Assembly: GCA_013368445.1 (NCBI GenBank)
Contig: JAACJO010000003.1
Span: 2,356,001 to 2,420,000 of the forward strand
Direction of reading: 5' to 3'
From: Leucocoprinus leucothites
Taxonomy: Eukaryota > Basidiomycota > Agaricomycetes > Agaricales > Agaricaceae
Length of the DNA stretch: 64,000 nt
Positions within the stretch are counted from its first letter, which is position 1. Each line of letters begins with the position of its first letter. The notes beneath the pieces are model-generated. The model had not been told where the DNA came from, ran no database searches, and was given only the letters and a program-made list of their open reading frames with translations. Both the position numbers and the translations under genes were made by a program. Positions 10,101 through 21,300 of the stretch are shown here, piece by piece.

Positions 10101-12731
10101 GGTAGTATCGCGTGCCTCGTACGTCGCGTCTCTCCAATCTGCAATAGCCTCAACAGACGAATACTGGTAAGAGTCCTCGTACTGGTCGGCAGCACCGACA
10201 GAAGCAGTAAAAGCAGAACGAGGATATTCGAAAGAGGAAGAGAAATACTCGTCCACAACCTCTTCAGAGCTCGAAAAAACCTGCAGCGGTAATGGTAGTG
10301 GTAGCGAAAGCTGCTGATGTGTGGAAAGTAAAGAGGAAGAATTATTCAAATCATCCACTCCGCCTTCTGCCGGCTCATAAAAATCCCCACGCACAATTAC
10401 ACCTTGATTGGTCGCTGTCTCCTGGTCCAGTGGAGCGGCCAAGCCTAAGCCGACATCGCAATGACCCCGCGCCATACCCAAATCAGTATCATCGTCGTCA
10501 ATGACCATTCCTCTTTCAGTGATACCATCAGCCCCATCAACATGTTGGTGATCCTCGTGCTTTTGGGACTGGTTGCCGTAACGACCATTCCCGAATTGGT
10601 TAAAGCCACTGCTAAGAGAAAGGGCTTTGGCTTCGTCTTGATGGGAGAGAGTGCCCTGAATATTAGATAATTCAGCTGTTTTGGGCTGATGCTGCTGATC
10701 AATGGTCGGTCCGATGCCGAGCGATACCGCTACCGCCGACGATGCAGAGGAAGAGAAAGACCCTGAACTCTGCAAAAACTTCAAGCCCAATGACGTAGAA
10801 CGGGCGTGTGTATGCACTGACGTCGATGGAGACACATCAGTCTGATACGATCCACCAGGTGAGAGCGCGCCAAGAGATGAGGAACGCGGTGGCGGTGGTG
10901 AGGGTAAGGGTGAAGTAAGACTGCTACTGCTGGGAGGCGAGATAGGTGAGATGGTTGTATATGAGAGGTCAAGTTCCGAGTCTGATCCCGAGTCCGATTC
11001 GGGCTTGAGTATAGGTTCGGGTTCGGGTTCTTGGTTCTGATCAAATGAAGGGATGGAAACCGCGTCGATTTCAAATGCAGAATGAGGCTGAGGGTGTCGA
11101 TTGACCTCGATTGGCGGAGGAATAGAATTAGTGGGTAGCGGTGCAGGTGCAGACGTTACGTCCTGAATATCGTCATCTCCCGCCACAACGCCGAGTGAGG
11201 TAATTCCAACGGTAGCAGGCAAAGGATTCACATGAAGGACGGGTGGACTTGGCCGCGCATCATCTTTGCTGTCAGCCTGGATAGTTGAAGACGAGAGTGA
11301 TGAACTCGGAATGATCTCCATACGCGATTCACCCTCGCCATCAATCTCATATGACTGTGGGCGCGAACACGACCGTGCAATTTCATCGTTCGGTTCCATA
11401 TTCACCCCGTCGGGATTAGCACCATCCCAACTAGAGGCAAGATTACCAAAATCCAAACTCTGGACCGACGGAGCCGATGAGGAAGGATCAAATAAACCAA
11501 TGGCCTCGTGTTGATCAGAAGGGACTTGAACTGAATTGGAAATTCCATTTGTCACCGTAACTGAAGCTTGAATGAAAGTAGGCTCGTCGGAGGGCGGTGA
11601 TTCTGATGAAAGAAGTTCCGAAACACTATGCGCGAGTGATGGTAAATTTTGAGCGTCGGAAGAAGTTGGAGAGGTAGGGGAAAGTGGTTCGGGTTCGATT
11701 CCGGGGGAGGAAGTAGGAGAAGTTGAAGGTCTGCGAGACTTTGTAGTAGTAGCGGGAATATCTTCTGGATGATCCCAAGGCTCGAATGGTAAACCCGCAC
11801 CGACGCGTCCTTTACGGAGCTACGCGATGATATCATGATTGATTTCTCAGCATTCGTGTCTTCGACGAATGATGAAACTGCGCACCTTCTTTGGCAAAAC
11901 AAGATTGATTCGCGACAAAGTATCAAGCGAAGGCAAAGAAGGTTTCGGCGCAAAGGCAGGTTTCTGAGACGCAGGAACTGGCGCACGAGAGGAGAAAGAT
12001 TTACTCGATGCACGTGAATGAGTTGGACTTTTCAAAGGCGGAGGAGAGGAAGGAGCGGAAGGCTTGCGGTCTAGAGTGAGCGGAGATCTCGGTTGGAGCT
12101 TGAAGTTGGTGTCTAGTGGTGGGGGAGACTGTGGAACGCGCTGAGCCTCGGAGGGTGCAGCACTAAGGTTTGCAAAGGGATCATCGTCGAGTAAGAATGA
12201 CGGTGGCGATGAAGCTCGTGGTGAAGTTGCGTGGGTAATCGGGGAGGTAGGCTGGCTAGAAGCAGAGTCAACAGGTGGAATGAAATAGTTATCTGCAGCT
12301 TGGAATGTAGGCAGTGTAGGAGAAGTCACTGGGGAGAGAAAGGAGGGAGTGAGGATAGCCTGGAGAGACGGCGAGCGCCGCTTCTTGTTCATGACGCGAA
12401 AAGTAGCAGCACGGCGAGGAAGAGTCACTGGTGAAGGAAAGAGCGAAGTTGATTTCTAAGGGATGTTGAATTGAAATTAATCACCTCGTGTTTAGAAAAC
12501 ACTCACCAGAGTCACAGAGGGTCGTCGTTCCTGGGCAGGCGAGCCTGGCGCACTGCCAAGACGATCCTGCGGTGTGTCTTTGCCACTAAATACAGTGTGT
12601 AGAGTTGCAAATGACGCGAATCGCCTATGCGACGGTGAGAACGAGTGGTATGGGGACGGTGCAGTACGAGGTCGAGGTTGGGTGCCGTAGGCGTAAGTGC
12701 AGGCAACTTTCTTAGCCTCTGCTTGCTCCAT
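7165..12731 (-). CDS. Very large disordered protein with C-terminal RA and PH domains (frame broken)
   Basis: The minus-strand exons are 12731-12507, 12455-11886, 11819-8103 (ending in a stop), then 8106-8043, 7985-7867, 7801-7679, 7623-7417 and 7365-7165. The first about 1,400 residues are low-complexity, rich in S, P, T and Q and typical of disordered scaffolds. The end of the long exon begins a Ras-association domain (YNVVEIEDGTSAGEVVSMLD), which continues in another frame as LKGWIGSGEWMIWEVAHDFG. A PH domain follows (GYVEWEVKRGKWSKRWLQLR, LWISKRDNGKDEALLCSLSN, KPFAFAIKSTDKLSFFE, WMEKILLARSYVLHQE). RA plus PH is the arrangement of MRL and Grb7-family adaptors, which link small GTPases to membrane and actin; this role is inferred. 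The frame breaks by one base at a GGG run near 8109-8111, inside the RA domain. The downstream exons sum exactly to 238 codons. Without the break the protein would be about 1,740 residues. Confidence 0.8.
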
Positions 12732-13224
12732 GGGCCTATTCGATTATCCGCGCCAAAAAAATATGATCCCGCTGCGCCGTCTGATTGGTTGATCCCACTT
12801 CCACGCCTTATCCCAAAACAAATATTCCCTGGGTTGGAGTTTGAGCGCGACGGCGAGGGGGCGACAACGATGGGAATAACTGGATGTGATGATCTGAGGA
12901 GTAGACTGAGGGGTTTCGTCGGACACTTATCAGTACCACAAGCATAGCAACAAGCGCGGGCCTCGGTTCCGCCTTTTGACATCGTCGTCGTGCATTTGTG
13001 GCTCAGCTCAAAAGTCTAATCCTTTCTTTGCAATGATTACCAGTCGAAATATCACTGTATACAGTAACCATGACCTCTGCGATTTTGGTTCCAAGCCACC
13101 GCCACCAGCAATCAGGCCCCAGTTCTATTAATAGCCCCGACAAACAACATCGGCGGGCGCTTGATTGCTGCCTTTTGCCACCTCCTAGATTCAAACCACT
13201 CTCAACAGCTCCCATTCCCATGCC
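12732..13224. promoter_or_regulatory. Divergent intergenic region (RA-PH gene / DCAF4-like gene)
   Basis: This 493-bp region separates two divergent start codons and should contain both promoters. A 60-codon and a 156-codon open frame run through it on the minus strand, but neither shows a domain. The longer one overlaps the first RA-PH exon out of frame. I see no clear TATA box. Confidence 0.45.
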
Positions 13225-15279
13225 ATGCCCAGGGATCTGCCTGGCTTCTACTGGGACCCCCAGCGCAACAGATACTTTCCCATCGGCACAAGACCTCCCG
13301 GACCACTGTCGTCACAATCATTGCGACAACCCCAAGTGCCACCAACTCCACCATCCGATGGTAATTATTCCTACGAGAGTGCCTGGGGCAGTGCTACTAC
13401 TCGTGTACGAAAACGTCGGAATCTATGGCGGCTCACCGATCTCGGAAAATCGGAACTAATAAATCACTCTCAACAGGCCCTGCTTCGACAGTAAGTCCGG
13501 CGCAGGCCTCTCTCTCGTGACACTGACGCGACGCACGACGCGTGTGTCCAACATAGCGATCTGTTCGGCTTACATGTTTCGAGGACGACGTGTGCGAGGG
13601 AAGAACGCCTGCCTATCTTTGGAGAAATCAGAAACTTCATCGTATGAGCATGTCATCTAAGCCTCCCTGTTGACGAATTGCTGACTTGTTCGCGTAGTCG
13701 ACTACAAGTCCAACTGGACAACAATACAGACTTGTAGGCGATAGTCAAGGTTGGATATACAGCTCTCACTTGGACGCATTTACACTCCCGGGGAACAATA
13801 ATACATGGACTGTCGAGACCAACCTCGATCCGGATTCCGAGGTGCGCCCATCTATCCTGGTACTCAAAAAAAGAACACTAACCATTACAACAGACATCCT
13901 CGCTAAACATATGCGACACTTACTCCCTGTAAGTGCAACAGCCCCGCCACCCCCGCATCTCTTATTGCCGTCTGTCAATCTGTCAAATTGTCATCCCCGG
14001 AACTCACGCACCGTACACGCGAACTTCATTACACCCCCTCTCCCCTGTTTACAGTGCTACATCTTTCGGACCGGTGTCTAAAATGCGGGTTCAGAAGCTC
14101 GATGATCCAAAGTGCGTGTCACTATGGTATGCCTTGTGCCGGGGCCAGTGATTGATTGAAGAATAGCTTGTCATTTGTGATTACAGCAAAAAACACGCAT
14201 GATATCCGATGCGCGAGCTATACTCTGAATCCGAGTGAAATTGTCGTTGGTGCGTTTTCACTGGCTGAAGAACAACAAAGTATTGATTAAGTGAAGTATT
14301 GTAGGAGCAAAACAACATGCTGTATATCTTACTGATATATTCAACCAACCAAAAACTCGGATTCTCAAAACTCACAGTGATGTATTTTCCGTCGTTCGCG
14401 ATCACGTTAGTACACTATCTCCCAACCCACCCACACATAATCTGAATCTTATCTATTAGGACTTGATATACGCCGGTACGCGAAACGGCTCCATCCACCG
14501 CTTCGACTTACGCATCCCCTCTACCACCATCACCCCCACCACCAAAACGACTATATTTACCGATATCACCGGTTCCAACCATTCACCGAAACAGGGAAGA
14601 AAGAGTGGAAGTACGGTGCTGCATATGCAATTAGTGGATGATGTTTATTTTTTGACGAGTTATATGAACGGCGAGGTACACCTTCTTCGGTCCTTTCTCT
14701 CCTGATGAAAGGTTCCTGATCCAATTAATGCTGACAGTTGGTTTTGTATGATATCCGATATGCTCAACGCTCGACTCCAGTTCTTCGATTCAGGGGACAT
14801 GTAAATTCGCATACGGCCCGTCTTGTACGTACTCCTCTTCCTAAATCTCCTTCCCTTCCTTACCACATTGCTTACCACATTGCGATAAGGGTATTACGAC
14901 AGATCCGACATCAACACTTCTCTTCGCCGCGGGGCAAGATTGCAAAATCCGAGGATGGTCGATGCGTACTGGGGAGCCTCTCCTCCCGCCATTATCTAAT
15001 AATAACGATAGGAGAACAAGTCCGTTGGGGATGGGATTTGAACGGCCTGTTGAGACGTTGAGTATTGCTAGCTCTTCTTTTTGGGGCAGTTGGGCGAGAG
15101 GGAGGAAATTGGGGGTGGAATGGGATTGTGGGCGGGATGTGGGGATGGGTTGTGGAGATTTGATTTGGGGTGTTGTGGTTCTGAAGAGTGAGAGTGTATA
15201 TGTAGTGTGCTACTCTACTGGTGATTCGGAAATTGAAAATGTGTTGGGTGCTCTACAGGTTTTGAATGAAAGGAGATAG
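13225..15279 (+). CDS. DCAF4-like WD40 protein (CUL4-DDB1 substrate receptor family)
   Basis: The product resembles DCAF4/WDR21, a WD40 receptor for the CUL4-DDB1 ubiquitin ligase. It starts with the family's N-terminal signature DLPGFYWDPQRNRYFPI. Spliced exons continue through GEIRNFI, GDSQGWIYSSHLDAF, LATSFGPVSKMRVQKLDDP, HDIRCASYTLNPSEIVVGAK, VYLTDIFNQ, HDLIYAGTRNGSIHRFDLR, LVLYDIRYAQRSTPVLRFRG and LLFAAGQDCKIRGWSMRTG, which are WD-type blades. The product is about 500 residues. One junction is uncertain: with the GT donor at 14112 the next exon (from 14187) is one base out of frame. Either a GC donor at 14114 is used or the A6 run at 14188-14193 should be A5. The last junction (donor near 14829) also needs a non-consensus GTACTC donor. 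Ligase membership is from family knowledge. Confidence 0.8.
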
Positions 15280-15725
15280 AGTGTGAATGAGAAAGGGTGA
15301 GGGTGGGGTCTTGTTGTGTCCACTCGGCCTGAAGGCTGCGATCTCTTCCTCGCGCATGCGTGGTTTAGTTTATTGAGGCTGTCCGGAACGTAGATAATGC
15401 GCTCATGGTGAATTGAGACTGACGACGCTACCTTATTTTCATTAACGAGATCCCGTGAAATGGCTAGTATCGTCTGGTTGACTGTAACGTGTGGGCTCTT
15501 GATAGCGGATTTTATACTGTCTCCGTAACACAGTGGATAGACTAAGTTCGAGAGATTCAGCTCGATAGTACAAATATCGAACATTGAATTGGTATATATC
15601 CGAGGACTACGTAGTACAGGAAATATTCGAACCAGTCATGGCATACACAAGTTAGGACACAAAGATAGCCTACAGTACACAATCATTCATCGAAATCATA
15701 CAACTACATAAGATGCGGTAGCATA
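15280..15725. other. Intergenic, convergent 3' ends
   Basis: This is 446 bp between the stop codons of the DCAF4-like gene and the DXO-like gene. A 124-codon open frame on the minus strand overlaps the DCAF4 end and has no recognisable content. Nothing else is visible. Confidence 0.45.
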
Positions 15726-17132
15726 TCATACTTCAAACATAGCAAAAGCTTCATCAGGAAGACAGCGACTCCCTACCCGTTCAAGCAAAGTTAAACGTCC
15801 ATGGCGATAAACAAGACTAAAGCTCTTAAGCTTTCCACCACTGCGACGCGCTTGTACTATAACCTCCTGCTGAATCATTTCAAGAAGCTTACGGAGCATG
15901 CGCAATTTGGGTTCCGCAGTAGGAGCGTAAAACAACATCTCTGGAGATTTGTGCAAGTCCCGTTTGTTGATCTGGTTAATCGTGCCACAAACATGGGAGG
16001 CGAGGTAGTGGTTTGGGACTTGGGAGAAGTAGAGTTGTGGGTAGCGTTCGTGAGCGTTCCAGACTGGGAACGTGGAGGATTTGATGGTGGACAATTCGAT
16101 TAGGTGAGTTTGGGGAGTTGGGGGATTGGGGGAAGGGATAATCTTCAAACCAAATTTGGTTGAGATTGGACTTGGTGGCATAGGCGAGGGGTGCGAAGGG
16201 AGTTCCTCAGGGGAAGTTGGGTCATCGTTATCCTCTGCCTCATCGTCTGGTATGCAAGCGTCAATTTCGGAGCGCACGACCATTTTAAGACCACCAAAAT
16301 CCTAATAAGAACTGTTTATTAAAAGCCCAGTCTCAGGGAGGGGGGGAAGACGAACGTAGGAATTGATTCTATGATGCCTCGCGGTCTCTCCAGAGTCATC
16401 CAATGCGGAAACAGCTTCCGCTTCACGGGTGAAAGCATTCTCAAAATTGAAGCCATAGGAATTAATATAAGTAGGCTCGGAGTCAGTGGGCTCCCATCGA
16501 TTGAGCAAGATGGTTCTCGTTCCCGTAAGCTCAATGTCGATGCGAAAGGGTTTCGAGTAGGGATGAGTGAAGCTGCCTCGACGGTAATTAGCCCCGCGGC
16601 CACCTCTTCCGTTGCTTCCGCCGTTATCTGTGCGGAAGATACGGAGAAGGTGTCGCAGTGAATTACGGTTCGTGACAAAGTCGACAGAATGCCAAGGATA
16701 TTGGGATGGTTGAGAGTGGGTGCGTTCGTGCCAGTGGTTCACAGCAAGTAAGAGAGGGAGAAGAGGCGCAGAGCGCATGCGAGTATCGTATTGTTCTCTA
16801 TAATGTCCGAGAACGTCGGGAGGGACAGTGAAGGGAAGAGGTTGCTCCTGCCATTCCCTTGGAGAACCCGGCACAATGATTGAAACGTCATTATGGTCGG
16901 ACACCCAGTTGTAGGAGCCGATGTATTGGCAGTCAGTAATGGTTGCTTTCACGTCCCTGGCTCCTGCTTCAGTGGGGAGATTGAAAGTGTGGCATTTAAC
17001 ATAGAGGTTGGAGTAAAGGACACGTTGAATATCTGGGTTAATAACAGAATTGTGATAGGTATTTGGGGGGATTCGGGGCTGGTTCGAACGGTTGTTGAGG
17101 TCTACAGCCCAAGTGGGGGCGTGTGTGAGCAT
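15726..17132 (-). CDS. Fungal conserved protein, possibly a divergent DXO/Rai1-like fold
   Basis: Two minus-strand exons (17132-16356 and 16301-15726) give about 450 residues. I start at the ATG at 17132; the frame is open slightly further upstream but has no ATG there. The 54-nt intron (16302-16355) removes an in-frame TAG and joins RINSY to DFGGLKMVVRSEIDA. Sequences of this kind are common in fungi, with a QYIGSYNWV block near residue 80 and an ELTGTRTILLNRW block near residue 210. DFGGLKMVVRSEIDA followed about 50 residues later by HLIELSTIKS resembles the ExD and E-x-K metal motifs of DXO/Rai1 decapping nucleases. That link is my inference; the second motif is not a clean EhK. The 5' end and upstream region are duplicated downstream in front of SMC6. 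Confidence 0.6.
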
Positions 17133-17530
17133 CTTGCACACGGGGGTTTTCAATGAGGTCAGGGCGAGCTGTGAACCTCTCCTTTATAGGCGATGTTTAA
17201 GGTTCATGCTATGGGCAATGTAGTTGAGAGAAGGCCCTAGTAGACAGGCACAGCTCCATCCGCAGGTGCGTGGTGATGCTTATCTGACATTCCCAGCGCT
17301 TGAGTGGAGGTAAGGAGGTCCTGGAAAGAGCCAGAGGATGAATGGACCGGTCGGACCGCAGTCTAGACTTGTAGGAACAGACTCGTTAATTGCATTTCCG
17401 TCGTCTGAGCCTTTCACTCGAACTAATACCATCTTCTCCCGCTCAATCTCTTTATTTGCTCGATGCTGGAGAAAAAAATGCGCAGGAGTGGATGATTCGG
17501 AGAACTCTTCTCTCACAACACGGCCGTAAC
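16882..17530. repeat. Copy A of a diverged tandem duplication (live DXO-like 5' end plus dead SMC6 start)
   Basis: This segment aligns by eye with 17782-18310. Shared landmarks in order are GAAACGTCATTATGGTCGGA at its left end, a T-rich ACCTCTC box, GTTAAGGTTCA-like and GTCTAGAC blocks, TTCGTTAATTGC-like, CCTTTCACTCGAACTA and an AAAAAA-rich start-codon region. Copy A carries the intact beginning of the DXO-like gene on the minus strand and, at its right edge, a broken image of the SMC6 start. The offset between copies falls from 900 bp at the left to 794 bp at the right, so indels have accumulated. Confidence 0.85.
17463..17520 (+). pseudogene. Relic of the SMC6 first exon
   Basis: The sequence around the ATG at 17463 matches the real SMC6 start at 18256, but an indel makes it stop after about ten codons. 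In the shifted frame it still reads CAGVDDSENS against RAAVDDAEDS in the live gene. The match ends near 17520, so no downstream SMC6 exon is present. Some transcription from the old promoter is possible but not shown. Confidence 0.75.
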
Positions 17531-17781
17531 AGATAGGTCAGTGCTAAGACATAGTGGGTAGGATAATCTACTACAGTACTTACTAGTTATGCTTGTGCGG
17601 GGGTCCATGCTACTGGGAGTGTTCCAATGTGTGCGTGGATGCATAGCTGAAAGGGAACTGACAGTTAAATAACCGCCGTTCAACATCTCGTCGAGCTATC
17701 GATCACAAATTTCATACCTACTGTCCCTGTGATGCAAAGTCTTATATAGTTGTAATATGCCAGTGGGTTTGAGCTGGCATA

Positions 17782-18310
17782 GAAACGTCATTATGGTCGG
17801 ACATCCAATTATAGGAGTCGATGTGCTAGTTTCTGTACAGTGGAGAGTTTGAAAATGTGGCCCTGATTAACGAGGTCGGAGTGAAGAGTACGTGGTTGTT
17901 CAGGAAGATGATTGTTAATTTAAATTTATAACCTGCAGGCATATATTGCACGCGGGGCTCTCACTGAAAGGGTCAGAACATGCTGTAGACCTCTCTTTTT
18001 ATAAGCAAAGTTCAAGGTTCAAGCTATTAAGAGTTTATGAGCATGTTGTTGAGAAGAAGATGGTAATAGGCGTGGAAGACTTTCCAGCACTTGAGCTAAG
18101 TACTGGAAAAAAGCCAGGGGATCAGCCGGGCCGGAGTCTAGACGCGCCTCACGCGACGCGACGTGTGGGAACAAATTCGTTAATTGCGCATACGGCGTCT
18201 AAGCCTTTCACTCGAACTAGCACCTTCTCCCCGTTCAATCTCTTGTATTGGCTCAATGCCTGCAAAAAAGCGTGCAGCGGTGGATGACGCGGAGGACTCT
18301 CCCCCTCCTG
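17782..18310. repeat. Copy B of the tandem duplication (dead DXO-like 5' end plus live SMC6 promoter)
   Basis: This copy begins with the stretch matching codons around SYNWVSDHNDV of the DXO-like gene, read on the minus strand. That coding image is scrambled by substitutions and deletions and has no usable ATG. The right part holds the working SMC6 promoter and start codon. It is the mirror image of copy A: each copy keeps one functional gene start and has lost the other. Confidence 0.85.
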
Positions 18311-21300
18311 GGTCCCCTGCCGCGAGCAACAAACGCGCAAGGAAAGCCCCTAATGGCAAAGAAAATGGGCAATCTAAGAACCGGAGGGCGGGCAAGGCTC
18401 GAGCTGACGGAGATGAAAACATGGACGAAGACGACTATGACAATGAAGAAGTCAATCTTGAGGAGGAAACGAATGAGGAACACGCAGAAAAGGATAGGCA
18501 ATTTGAAGAAGCGCATTATGACAAGATTATGGCCTCGGTGAGGTCGCGAGAGAAATACCGTGGGGTGAGCATTCTGTATAGTTCATTTTTTGGGATAGCC
18601 TGACTAAACTCACGCAATAGACTGTTGCGGAATCTGGAGTTATTGAAAAAGTCGAGCTTTTCCAATTCATGTGTCATCAACGCTTGTCGTTTTCCTTTGG
18701 GCCCCAAATTAACTTTATCATTGGTATTCTGCTCTCTCCCGTAGTCTTTTAACTCTACTGACAGTGTTTTGTCCAGGGCACAATGGGAGTGCGTGTTGCT
18801 TCAATCCTTACTGGCTAACCTATGATGCTCAAACCTTCTTTCAGGTGGAAAAAGTGCTGTTCTTTCTGCTATCACTATTGCTCTCGGAGGAAAGACCATC
18901 TCTACTGGTCGTGGCAACGGTCTGAAGTCTTTCATCCGCGAGGGACAAAGGTATTAATCTCGCATTTTCGTCATGCACTAGAACGATAATATTTCCTTCC
19001 TCTAGCGCCGCCGAAGTCACTATCCAGCTCAAGAACAAGGGCGAGGAAGGGTACCGCCGTAAAGACTTTGGCGACTCAATTATCATCAGTCGTAGGTTCA
19101 CGACTGAAGGTTCCTCCACCTGGAAAATCAAGGGCAAAGATGGGAAGGTCATAAGCACGAAGAGGGAGGAGCTATCTAAAATCTGTGATCACATGAATTT
19201 GCAGGTCGACAATCCCATGACTGTCTTGACTCAAGGTAGAGCCTTCCCATATTCACGCCTCTCATGATGCTGAGAATCATGTCAGATGCTTCTAGGATTT
19301 TCTTGGCTTCCTCAAATCCTTCTGAGAGATATAACGTGCGGCTTTTCTTTCGTTCGCCCAAGCGAGGCGTTTGACAATCACTAGTTCTTCTTGAAAGGTA
19401 CACAACTCCAACAGCTTTCTGATGAGTACAGTGTTACCCTAGAGAACATACGCTCGACGCGGAAGGTTCTCGATCAGAAAAAAGAAGCCATACCGGATCT
19501 GAGAACTGCCTTTTTCGAGGCCAGAGACAGGTTCAACGAAGCAGACAAGGCTCGCAAACAAAAGGCCAGGCAGGATGACCTCAAGAAGGAGAAGGCTTGG
19601 GCGCTTGTCAAGAGCAAACAAGACGAGTTTGAGAAGAAGTTGAATGAGGTAGCCATTCTAAAGGACAAAGAGCCGAAGATTCAAGAAGCCCTTGACACAG
19701 CAAAGGTGAGTCCTTTTGAGTTTGCGCTGACCCCGAGATTTGACGAAGTTCCGCATCAGGCAAAATTTGATGAGATAACCAACGAATTCACTCGACGCGA
19801 GGAGGAGTTGAATAGTATAGGAAACGTGAATGAAATGGAGAAGAGAAAGCAGGACCTTGCTGCTCAGATGAAGGCAGGGAAGGCGAAACTGGCTTCAGTC
19901 CTGGTGAGTAAGGACTAATCTCGTCTTACTCTAGAATTTGACGCCTATCACAGAGAGAAATGAACACGATGAACACGAGTATCCAATCTTTGAAAAACTC
20001 AGTCGCGGAGTACGACGGAAAAATTGCCGAAGAGACTAAACGACTCGCCAAAAACACACAAGCCAAACGCGATCAGATCCAAGATCAACTCGCAAGTATG
20101 CAAGCTCGGGTCGCAGAGCATGAATCAAATCTAGCATCAGTGGCACGCCAGAAACAAGACCTGGCAGATAAAAAGGCGAATGCGGATAAAGAATTAAAAG
20201 AACTCGAAGCGAAGCGAGACGAACTGCAGAGACAAATCACCTTCCAGGAGGGACTGATAAGGAACTGTGAAAAAGCAGAGAAAGACAGCTTACTTCCTTA
20301 TGGAAGAAACATTCAGGGTGTGCTTGACCAGATAGAACGGATGAAATGGCATGGTGGCAAGCCTCTTGGACCACTCGGTGCGCATGTCAAAGCAAGGGAT
20401 CCGCAGACGTGGGGGGAGCTTTTACGCCATCAGCTCCTTCAACAGTTGTGTTCGTTCGCTGTCACCGATGCTCGGGATAGGAACCAGTTAAAGGATCTCC
20501 TCATGAAATCGGGGAAGTGAGTGTATTGCCTCTACTACCACTTTCAGGTTGACGGAATGATGACTAGCAACCATGTTCAAATTACGATTTCTTCAACCGA
20601 ATTATTCGATTTCTCCGAAGGTGAACCTCCATTGGAGTACTTGACTGTTCTTCGTGCTCTGGATGTGAGTACCGAGCAGACCTACTTGGTTTCTACTCCT
20701 TACGAGCTTGGAATAGATCAGCCATCCACTTGTAACCCGTATCCTTGTCAATACGGCCAATATTGAAACCCGTGTCCTTGCAAATACCCGTCTCGAAGCT
20801 CAGCGGTCTCTTGAAAAGTTGTCTAGAGGTGGCCAAGCATTCACTCTGGATGGCTTCATGGTTCGTGTGTTCCCGTGCGTAATATTTCCGTATTTAGTCG
20901 TTCGAAACCCACTAAATGTCTTCGGTAGAGATGGTGTCTCTTCGCAGCCTCTTGATATTAGAAGGAATAATGATTCCTCAAACCTCATGCTCACAGGACG
21001 TGACACTGGAGGTGAGATACAGTAAGTATCGGCGTCAATGATACTTCGTTTATCTAATCGACTTTCCAGGCGTGCACGCCAAGCAATTGCTTCATGTCGG
21101 CAGCAAATTCTGGATGCAAAGTCGGCTTGGGGACGCTGGAAAACTGAGTCTCAAAGTTGCGCGAATCAAATCGCCACGCTTTCGGTGCGATAATCACTAT
21201 TGTTCCATGACCGATATAACTTACTAACAAAACCAGGATAACGAGGCGAAAGAGAAAATTCAGCTACGGAATGCCCAAGCTCAGTGCCAAAAACTCAGCC

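Noticed and set aside
16302..16312. Apparent 11-nt intron before DFGGLKMVV in the DXO-like gene
   Set aside because: Far below any workable intron length; a 54-nt intron (16302-16355) with a normal donor and branch motif explains the in-frame TAG.
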